Shown here in pieces: positions 1 through 5,397 of a DNA stretch of 6,043 nucleotides. The DNA is from Treponema sp. GTDB taxonomy: Bacteria; Spirochaetota; Spirochaetia; Treponematales; Treponemataceae. The DNA lies in the NCBI GenBank assembly GCA_024699205.1, contig JAILQA010000111.1:1-6043 (forward strand), given 5' to 3'. The notes under the pieces are model-generated. The model was not told the origin of the DNA. It saw nothing but the letters and a program-made list of their open reading frames with translations, and made no database searches. The position numbers were made by a program, and so were the translations under genes. Within the stretch, counting starts at the first letter, position 1. Every line of letters begins with the position of its first letter.

Positions 1-668
1 AAATTAAGAATTACCTGCTTTGTTCTACTTGCGGCATCAAGAACAGGAGAAACTCTTACTACTGTTGCAGAAAAAATCTGTCCTGGATATGCTTCCAGTG
101 AGATTTCTGCCTTTAAGCCAATTTTTAAATCACCTACATAACGTTCCGGAATACTTGCTGTTACCTGAAGATTTTCTATATCACCAATTTTTGTTACAAC
201 GGTTGCTGTAGAAATCTGCTGGCCTATTTTTACCGGAGTCTGTAAAATACTTCCGCTGATTGGAGATACAATCGGACTCCATTTATAATTTGCACCAGCT
301 GTAGAAGGGTCAATATATGCAATTATGTCACCTTTGTTTACATGGCTTCCAAGACTTACATTTACACGAACAACCTTACCGGAAATTGATGGATAAACTT
401 CTACGGAGGTTTGTGTTTCTATATTTCCATTTGTATTAACAAAATCATGCATTGTCTGAGGAGCTGCAATAACAGTCTGAACAGAAGTTACCATTGAGTT
501 TCCACCGTTACCCCAGCTTGTTTTTCCGGGAGCGCCAAAGGCTCCACCGCCAGATCCTTTTTCTTTTGATTCATTTATTTTAAGCACCGCAAAAACAGTT
601 AATCCGGCAACAATGCAAAAAATCACTGTGGAAATTATTCCTTTTTTTATTTTATTATTCATCGCCAT
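1..668 (-). CDS. Hairpin-less HlyD/MFP periplasmic adaptor of an efflux pump (3' end beyond window)
   Basis: Periplasmic adaptor (membrane fusion protein) that should join an inner-membrane pump to the TolC-type channel encoded just upstream. The 222 residues visible comprise a hydrophobic N-terminal anchor at about residues 9-30 with no convincing lipobox, a Gly-rich linker at about 38-58, two lipoyl half-motifs at about 89-120 (ISGKVVRVNVSLGSHVNKGD) and 132-160 (SPISGSI...GQQIS), then the beta-barrel from about 163. The two lipoyl halves are separated by only about 11 residues, where most family members carry a long coiled-coil hairpin. Borrelia BesA is a known hairpin-less adaptor, so this looks like the same subtype. 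The ATG at 668 is preferred over the one at 662 because GGAG lies 6 bases upstream of it. The membrane-proximal domain and stop lie beyond the left edge. The family call is firm; the pump class (probably RND) is inferred. Confidence 0.9.
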   Translation of the reverse strand, partial: MAMNNKIKKGIISTVIFCIVAGLTVFAVLKINESKEKGSGGGAFGAPGKTSWGNGGNSMVTSVQTVIAAPQTMHDFVNTNGNIETQTSVEVYPSISGKVVRVNVSLGSHVNKGDIIAYIDPSTAGANYKWSPIVSPISGSILQTPVKIGQQISTATVVTKIGDIENLQVTASIPERYVGDLKIGLKAEISLEAYPGQIFSATVVRVSPVLDAASRTKQVILN

Positions 669-674
669 TTATTT

Positions 675-678
675 CTCC
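675..678 (-). promoter_or_regulatory. Ribosome binding site of the adaptor gene
   Basis: On the minus strand GGAG is followed by AAATAA and then ATG at 668. The 6-base spacing favours this start over the in-frame ATG at 662, which would be 12 bases away. The site sits in the 40-base gap after the TolC-family stop codon, and no terminator separates the two genes, so they are probably co-transcribed. Confidence 0.7.
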
Positions 679-708
679 ATTATATTTCTTATATTTTTGC
701 TCAAAACG

Positions 709-1998
709 TTACTTTTTCATAAAAGAACCGAATGGAAGTCCAAGTACGTTTTCGAGATTCAAAACTGAATTGATAATTATATATTTTTGTCTCTGAATGT
801 TTCTGCGAGACGTTGCCAGATTATCTGCCGCTGTCTGTAAAACACTAAGATCTTTTGAACCGCTGTTGTAGGCAAGCAAGGTTAAATCGTAAGTTTTCTG
901 CATTAATTCAAGATTTGCTTCACAGAGCTTTAATTGAGTCTGAGCTTCCAGAATACTGTTATAAGTATTTCTGATTGTCATTTTTACAGAAGTTCGCGTA
1001 TTTTCTAAAGTAAGCTTTGCTGCTTCCAAACCGGATTCAGCCTGTTCAATTGATATTGCAGAATTAGACCAGGGTAAATAAGAATCTAAAGGAATGCGAA
1101 CTCCTAAAGTAATATTGTGATTTTCGTTGGAAAGGCCAGGTTCACGGTTGCCTGTAAGAGCAGAGGAACTAAAGCCCTGAGAATAAGACAAGCTGACTGT
1201 CGGACCATAAGCAGAAAGTTTTGCACCTTTGATGCTGATTTCATAATTTTTTATAGCCTGCAAGGCTTTCTTAACATCGGGCAGTTCATCGACATTCTTA
1301 TTTAAAATTTCCGGGTCAAGTTCAAAATGAAGAATGTCATCCAGATTTCCGTTTATTTCTATCTGCTGGCTCAAATCTATTCCTAAAACCTGTTTTAAAG
1401 AATCAAGGCTTGTTTGATAAGCAGTTTCATCGGCAGCTACAGTCGGAATTTTGCTTTCGTAATTATATTGGGAAGTTAAAAGGGTAAGCTGATCAAGTTG
1501 TCCGCGGTTATATTTTATAAGGTTTGAGTCGTAAGTTCTTTTTGCTGCATCGAGAGTTTTTTTATCTGAATTAATGGTTTCTAAATCGTTTAATAAAGAA
1601 TAGAAAGCAGAACGCACATTCTTTTCTACAGAACGCACAGTTGCTTCATAAGATAGAAGCCCGTTTTCATAAGCAAGTTTTGCAGAAGCAATGCTGGTTG
1701 CAAGAGAAGGCGTTATAGACAAAGAAAGAGTTCCTGTTGCTGTAAGGTTCCATTGGTCAAACTTTTTTACTGGTTCTGTAAAATTAACATTGGCTGTAAG
1801 ACTGGGGCTTACACTATTCCAGGAATATTTATTCTTTAAAGCAAGAAGATCTAAATCCATTTTACTCTGCTTTATAGACATATTATTCTGGAGGGAAAGA
1901 GAAACAGCATCTTCTATTGAAAGGATTTTTATATCTTGTGCAAAAAGACAAGCAAAAGACAAAAAAGTAAGCAAAAAGGTTATGATAATTTTTTTCAT
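709..1998 (-). CDS. TolC-family outer-membrane efflux channel
   Basis: Outer-membrane channel component of a tripartite export pump; trimers of this family form a beta-barrel in the outer membrane and an alpha-helical tunnel in the periplasm. The 429-residue product starts with a Sec signal peptide (KK, then hydrophobic IIITFLLTFLSFACLFA, cleavage likely near residues 20-21). Two homologous outer-membrane-efflux repeats follow, at about 27-210 and 236-420. Each has an early SIEDAV- or PDVKKAL-like helix, a beta segment with alternating Ser/Thr/Leu (LTANVNF, VSLSYSQGF), and long Gln/Asn/Ala-rich helices (VRSAFYSLLNDLET..., IRNTYNSILEAQTQL...). The YNRGQLDQLTLLTSQ and YNSGSKDLSVLQTA segments match each other in the two repeats. 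Size is normal for the family. A weak GGA lies 6 bases before the ATG. It is the first gene of the operon with the adaptor downstream, the order seen in Borrelia besC-besA-besB. The substrate cannot be read from the sequence. Confidence 0.93.
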   Translation of the reverse strand: MKKIIITFLLTFLSFACLFAQDIKILSIEDAVSLSLQNNMSIKQSKMDLDLLALKNKYSWNSVSPSLTANVNFTEPVKKFDQWNLTATGTLSLSITPSLATSIASAKLAYENGLLSYEATVRSVEKNVRSAFYSLLNDLETINSDKKTLDAAKRTYDSNLIKYNRGQLDQLTLLTSQYNYESKIPTVAADETAYQTSLDSLKQVLGIDLSQQIEINGNLDDILHFELDPEILNKNVDELPDVKKALQAIKNYEISIKGAKLSAYGPTVSLSYSQGFSSSALTGNREPGLSNENHNITLGVRIPLDSYLPWSNSAISIEQAESGLEAAKLTLENTRTSVKMTIRNTYNSILEAQTQLKLCEANLELMQKTYDLTLLAYNSGSKDLSVLQTAADNLATSRRNIQRQKYIIINSVLNLENVLGLPFGSFMKK

Positions 1999-2082
1999 AT
2001 ATATTCCAAATCTATTTTAAAAAGTACATTAAAGATATTTTGTTACGCCCAAAAAGACAAATTTTTTTTTATTGAATGTACT

Positions 2083-2093
2083 ATTATATTATA
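2083..2093 (-). promoter_or_regulatory. Candidate -10 region of the efflux operon promoter
   Basis: Two overlapping perfect TATAAT hexamers occur on the minus strand, at 2093-2088 and 2088-2083, behind a run of T residues. No good -35 hexamer is visible at 16-18 bases upstream, so this is a candidate only. Initiation near 2076 would give a leader of nearly 80 bases to the TolC-family ATG. In such AT-rich DNA a chance TATAAT is common. Confidence 0.35.
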
Positions 2094-2101
2094 AAAAAAA
2101 T

Positions 2102-2110
2102 TGCTATAAA
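2102..2110 (+). promoter_or_regulatory. Candidate extended -10 promoter of the (p)ppGpp synthetase gene
   Basis: TGCTATAAA matches the extended -10 pattern TGnTATAAT with one mismatch. No TTGACA-like -35 lies at the right distance. Transcription would begin near 2117, leaving a leader of about 50 bases that opens with the inverted repeat at 2118-2144. This is inferred from sequence pattern only. Confidence 0.35.
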
Positions 2111-2117
2111 TAAATAG

Positions 2118-2144
2118 AATATTTATTAGAATTTTCTAAATATT
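2118..2144 (+). repeat. AT-rich imperfect inverted repeat upstream of the (p)ppGpp synthetase gene
   Basis: The left arm AATATTTA (2118-2125) plus GAA (2129-2131) pairs with TTC plus TAAATATT (2134-2144), leaving a TTA bulge and a two-base loop. An alternative inner pairing is TTAGAA with TTCTAA (2126-2131 and 2134-2139). It lies 13 bases before the Shine-Dalgarno sequence. It could be an operator or a 5' leader hairpin; the low complexity of the region means chance is not excluded. Confidence 0.4.
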
Positions 2145-2167
2145 ATAAAAAATTATCGGGAGAAAGT

Positions 2168-3970
2168 ATGGCAGAATATATCTTTAACTCTCCGTTAGAC
2201 GCACCTGAACAGCTTATAAAAGAATTCTTTTTGGTAAACGATAATTATTCTGAAGAGGATAAGAATAAAGTTTTAAAAGCGTGGAATCTTTTAGTAGAAA
2301 AGACAAAAGGCATTCTGCGTGAATGTGGAAAGCCTTATTATTTACATCCGCTTAGAGTTGCAAATATTCTTGCACAAAATAAATTAGACAGTGATACTCT
2401 TGTTGCAGCAATTCTTCACCCTATTCACAAATTTGGAGTAAGCGAAGAAGAGGTAAAAGCTGATTTTGGTGAAAATGTTTCTAAAATTCTAATCACTACA
2501 AGTAAAATTATTGCGCTTCCTATGAACTCAAAAACCCTGCATGAATCGGATGCAATAAGAAAAATGCTTTTTGCAATGTGTGATGACGCCCGAGTTATTC
2601 TGCTGACACTTTCAGACAGACTGGACCGTATAAGAAATATTTCAAGTCTTACAAAGGAACAGCAGAAAGCCCTTGCCGAAGCTGTAATCGAAATCTGGGC
2701 ACCGCTTGCTGACCGCCTTGGAATGCAGAAAGAAAAAAATGAATTTGAAGATTTAAGTTTACGCTATACAAATCCGGCTGCTTTTTTACAGATAGAAAAA
2801 ATTGTTGCCCAATCTCAGGAAGAACGTGCTGCTTATCTGGAAAAGGCAGTAAACAGTATTTACAAATCTGCAGAAAAAATGGGGATTTCTGTAACAATCA
2901 CAAGCAGGGCAAAACATTATTATTCAATTTATCAAAAAATGAGAAAGCGTAACAAAGAGGCTTCTGAACTTTACGATTTGCTTGCACTTAGAATTTTATG
3001 CAATTCTCCAGCAGAATGTTACACTTTAGTAGGACTGGTACACGGCCTTTGGAAACCAATGGACGGACGATTTAAAGATTACATTGCAATGCCAAAAGCC
3101 AACGGCTATCAATCTTTACATACAACAGTAATCTGTGAAGGAAAGCCTCTTGAAATTCAAATCAGAACTTATGAAATGCACAACCTTGCAGAACACGGAA
3201 TTGCCTCTCACTGGCTTTATAAAAAAGGTACAAATCACGATTTAGTTGAAGCAGACAAACTCGATATCTTTAATCGTCTTCAACAATTTAAACAAAATGC
3301 TCTTACGGATACAAGTTCCTTTGCAACCCTAAAAAACGAGCTTTTAGGCGATGAAATCTATGTTTTTACTCCAAAAGGCGATGTAAGAAAATTGCCGGCA
3401 GGAGCAACAGCTATAGATTTTGCCTATGCAATCCACTCTGCTATCGGAGAAAAAATTATTGCGGCTAAGGCTGATGGAAAAATTATTCCTCTTTCAAAAC
3501 CGCTGCAAAATACGCAGATTATTGAAGTTATTACAAATCCTCAGGCACATCCAACCGAAAGTCAGCTTAAACTAGTAAAAACTTCAAAAGCGCACCAAAA
3601 AATTCACTCCTGGCTTATGTCAAACGATCCGACCTTTAGTGAACGTGTTTCTTTACAAAAGGCAGAAGCAGAAGCACTTATTCAGAATCAGATTTCAGTA
3701 GAAACAAAAGCTCACAAGCGACGTCCTAAAGCCGGAAAGAATCCAGAGATTCAACCATATAGAGCGCCACATAATATTCTTGTTCAGGGTGATAAAAATG
3801 TTCTTCACAATATTGCACAATGCTGTCATCCACAATATCCTGATTTGATTGTAGGTTACGTCACCCGCTCAAAAGGAATTACAGTACACCGCGCCGATTG
3901 CCTTATCTACCAGCGTATTCCCAACAAAGAAAACAAAACTATAGAAGTAACCTGGGAAGAAAAAAATTAA
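2168..3970 (+). CDS. RelA/SpoT-family (p)ppGpp synthetase with degenerate hydrolase site and no ACT domain
   Basis: Long RelA/SpoT homolog, expected to make (p)ppGpp from ATP and GDP/GTP and perhaps to sense starved ribosomes. Domains: pseudo-HD hydrolase (about 25-160), synthetase (about 225-355), TGS (about 397-458), short helical segment, zinc-finger/CC domain (about 545-580). Synthetase residues are intact: R247/K249 in SRAKHYYSIYQKM, D270 in YDLLALR, RFKD at 301-304, YQSLHTT at 314-320, E329 in EIQIRT. In the HD domain R51, H60, H84 and D150 remain. The HDxxED motif reads HPIHKF (84-89), and the expected Asn after DRL is R154, so hydrolysis is probably lost. TGS keeps the AYAIH histidine (H423), and the zinc finger keeps C552, C553, H574 and C578. 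At 600 residues it is short and lacks the C-terminal ACT/RRM domain. Start supported by GGGAG (2158-2162) 5 bases before ATG. I give no symbol because it mixes RelA-like and Rel/SpoT-like features. Confidence 0.93.
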   Translation: MAEYIFNSPLDAPEQLIKEFFLVNDNYSEEDKNKVLKAWNLLVEKTKGILRECGKPYYLHPLRVANILAQNKLDSDTLVAAILHPIHKFGVSEEEVKADFGENVSKILITTSKIIALPMNSKTLHESDAIRKMLFAMCDDARVILLTLSDRLDRIRNISSLTKEQQKALAEAVIEIWAPLADRLGMQKEKNEFEDLSLRYTNPAAFLQIEKIVAQSQEERAAYLEKAVNSIYKSAEKMGISVTITSRAKHYYSIYQKMRKRNKEASELYDLLALRILCNSPAECYTLVGLVHGLWKPMDGRFKDYIAMPKANGYQSLHTTVICEGKPLEIQIRTYEMHNLAEHGIASHWLYKKGTNHDLVEADKLDIFNRLQQFKQNALTDTSSFATLKNELLGDEIYVFTPKGDVRKLPAGATAIDFAYAIHSAIGEKIIAAKADGKIIPLSKPLQNTQIIEVITNPQAHPTESQLKLVKTSKAHQKIHSWLMSNDPTFSERVSLQKAEAEALIQNQISVETKAHKRRPKAGKNPEIQPYRAPHNILVQGDKNVLHNIAQCCHPQYPDLIVGYVTRSKGITVHRADCLIYQRIPNKENKTIEVTWEEKN

Positions 3971-3993
3971 CAATTGTACATTATCAATTGTTA
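3960..3993 (-). terminator. Intrinsic terminator of the S1-PilZ-methyltransferase operon, overlapping both convergent stop codons
   Basis: A perfect 9-bp inverted repeat, TAACAATTG (3968-3976) and CAATTGTTA (3985-3993), encloses an 8-base loop. Read on the minus strand, the stem is followed by A and then seven T residues (3966-3960), the classic U-tract. One arm contains the TAA stop of the plus-strand synthetase gene and the other the TAA stop of the minus-strand methyltransferase gene. Read on the plus strand there is no U-tract after the stem, so efficient termination of the synthetase transcript here is less certain. The stem is AT-rich and therefore weak. Confidence 0.65.
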
Positions 3994-5037
3994 CTTGCTA
4001 CTTGCTTTCCACATCCAGGTGAGTTCGTGTTTGTTGTAATTCAAGTGAATTAGGCGACTGTTGGGAATCGCTTCGAATTGGGCAATAAGAGACCAGTCTA
4101 TTTCGCCCTGCATTTTGATTGTACAAATCATATTTTTGGTAAGTCCGCTTTCCAGCCAGACTTGAATCCATTTTAACAATCTTTCGGGATAGCAGATTAC
4201 ATCACTAAAAACCCAGTCAACAGGACCAATTTCCTCTGGTGTTAAAGTAAAAGCATCGTGAGCCTGAAACTTTACAAGAGGATTGTTCATAAGGGAAGGA
4301 GCAAGTTCGGCACGGTCAACAGCATAAACAGAGGCTCCTAAACCAACTAAAACCCAGGTCCAGCCACCAGGACAGGCACCTGCTTCAAAGCAAGAGGAAC
4401 CGGAAGAAGGCAAATCTGAAGCAAGAAGAAGCCTTGCCATTGTAAGGCTTTCCTGGATTTTTAAGTAAGCTCGGCTAGGCGGATTTTCGTGGTCTTCTAT
4501 AAAATGAAGACTACCAGCCGGCAAAAAGGAAGAGGTTGCAGCACTTGCAATCAAAGTATGTTCATCAATCAGAGAATACAAACCAATCTGCGACTGTGGA
4601 ATCTCAAGTGGGAACTTCCTTTCCTTTAAGTTTATGTAAGGTAATTTCTCCTGAATAAGCTGTGCCCGTCTGAAACAAGTATACTGATAGGGAGCCCAGT
4701 TTCTCTGCAAGGATTTTAAATGATTTGCCGCACTTCCTATGGAATCAAAAGAAAGCAAAAAAGGCTCAAGCATTACAGTACGGGCCCAGTAAGGAAGTTT
4801 TCCAGCAGATTTTTCTAAAAAAGCAGCCTTATCTTCAAAATAATACAAATCACCATAAACATTTGCAGGTTTTTCATCAAAAGCAAAGCGATTTTTTAAT
4901 TCAGAAAGAAGTAATTGAGCCTGCTCAGGAAAAGCTAAAAATGCAATTCCCGACAACATTTGAGGAAGGATTTTTTTTGAAAGCACATTATCATTCATAA
5001 TTCTAAAATCAGACAATTTCCGGCTCTTCATCTTCAT
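3991..5037 (-). CDS. RlmM-like FtsJ-fold 2'-O-ribose rRNA methyltransferase
   Basis: SAM-dependent methyltransferase resembling E. coli RlmM, which 2'-O-methylates C2498 of 23S rRNA. The C-terminal half has the Rossmann/FtsJ core: SAM-binding GACPGGW (residues 220-226 of the 348-residue form), VYAVD ending at D241, FSDV with D279, IKMQ with K308 and KHELTWMW with E338. SRAYLKIQE supplies K193, completing the K-D-K-E tetrad of RNA ribose 2'-O-methyltransferases. The N-terminal half is divergent; RlmM carries a THUMP-like domain there. The length is close to RlmM (366). The reading frame opens at a TTG (5049), but the ATG at 5037 has GAGG 6 bases upstream and is chosen. A later ATG at 4998 has a weak site. 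The chosen start overlaps the PilZ gene by 29 bases, suggesting translational coupling. It is the last gene before the terminator. Family confidence is high; the exact rRNA target is inferred. Confidence 0.85.
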   Translation of the reverse strand: MKMKSRKLSDFRIMNDNVLSKKILPQMLSGIAFLAFPEQAQLLLSELKNRFAFDEKPANVYGDLYYFEDKAAFLEKSAGKLPYWARTVMLEPFLLSFDSIGSAANHLKSLQRNWAPYQYTCFRRAQLIQEKLPYINLKERKFPLEIPQSQIGLYSLIDEHTLIASAATSSFLPAGSLHFIEDHENPPSRAYLKIQESLTMARLLLASDLPSSGSSCFEAGACPGGWTWVLVGLGASVYAVDRAELAPSLMNNPLVKFQAHDAFTLTPEEIGPVDWVFSDVICYPERLLKWIQVWLESGLTKNMICTIKMQGEIDWSLIAQFEAIPNSRLIHLNYNKHELTWMWKASSK

Positions 5038-5362
5038 TGATTTCCTCAAGACGCTTAATCATCTGATGGAAGCGGTTTTCGTCAGGAGAAAAAAGAATAC
5101 TAAAACCTACATGAGTAACACCATCAACCTCAGAAACCCACATAGGTTTGCATCTGAGTTGCAGCGGACTTTCGTTAGGAAAACGAGAAATCATAACCTG
5201 AATCATATATTCTTTTTCAAGATTTACAACTACAGAAACAGGAAAGATAACCTTACAACCGGTAGCACTTATATTCTCAAGTATTTCCGGCAAAGCACAG
5301 AGTTCAGGTATGTTCACCCTTCCTATTTCTTTATATCTTGTACTTATTCTGTTTTCTTCCAT
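5009..5362 (-). CDS. Single-domain PilZ protein, predicted c-di-GMP receptor
   Basis: Small 117-residue cytoplasmic protein consisting of one PilZ domain. Both halves of the c-di-GMP-binding signature are present: RxxxR as RISTR (R5, R9) and [D/N]xSxxG as NISATG (N30, S32, G35). The remaining beta-barrel strands are recognisable (CKVIFPV, YMIQVMISRF, LQLRCKPMWVSEV, VTHVGFSILF), followed by a helix (FHQMIKRLEE) and an acidic tail. It should bind c-di-GMP and relay this through a partner; there is no output domain of its own. The ATG at 5362 has AGGA (5375-5372) 9 bases upstream. It lies 35 bases after the S1-domain gene and overlaps the methyltransferase start by 29 bases, so all three are likely one operon. 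The partner is unknown; position suggests, but does not prove, a link to RNA or translation. Confidence 0.88.
   Translation of the reverse strand: MEENRISTRYKEIGRVNIPELCALPEILENISATGCKVIFPVSVVVNLEKEYMIQVMISRFPNESPLQLRCKPMWVSEVDGVTHVGFSILFSPDENRFHQMIKRLEEINEDEEPEIV
5044..5047 (-). promoter_or_regulatory. Ribosome binding site deciding the methyltransferase start
   Basis: GAGG on the minus strand, followed by AAATCA and the ATG at 5037, lies inside the last codons of the PilZ gene (Leu-Glu-Glu-Ile). It supports the ATG at 5037 over the in-frame TTG at 5049 and the ATGs at 5031 and 4998. Because the same bases encode PilZ residues, chance is possible. Confidence 0.5.
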
Positions 5363-5397
5363 GAAAGAAAATCCTTTTTAATAAAAATGGTGAAAGA

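Noticed and set aside
1930..1998. Lipoprotein signal in the TolC-family protein (Cys in SFAC at residues 14-17)
   Set aside because: The residues before Cys do not fit a normal lipobox, with Ser at -3 and Phe at -2; an ordinary Sec signal peptide cut near Ala20 fits better, although spirochaete lipoboxes are relaxed.
1691..2020. Plus-strand 109-codon open frame opposite the TolC-family gene
   Set aside because: It lies fully antisense to a well-supported gene, has no recognisable domain, and its composition is what a reverse frame of that gene gives.
1999..2167. Possible small gene or structured RNA in the divergent intergenic region
   Set aside because: The stretch is almost pure A/T with no open frame, GC-rich stem or recognised riboswitch pattern; only candidate promoters and one inverted repeat can be named.
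2649..2897. Minus-strand 82-codon open frame inside the (p)ppGpp synthetase gene
   Set aside because: Antisense shadow of a conserved protein, with no domain or convincing ribosome binding site.
3993..4006. Tandem ACTTGCT repeat as part of a repeat array
   Set aside because: Only two units are present and they encode the Ser/Lys-rich C-terminus of the methyltransferase; there is no array.
4725..5000. Plus-strand 91-codon open frame opposite the methyltransferase gene
   Set aside because: Antisense shadow rich in Lys, Gln and His, as expected from a reverse frame; no domain seen.
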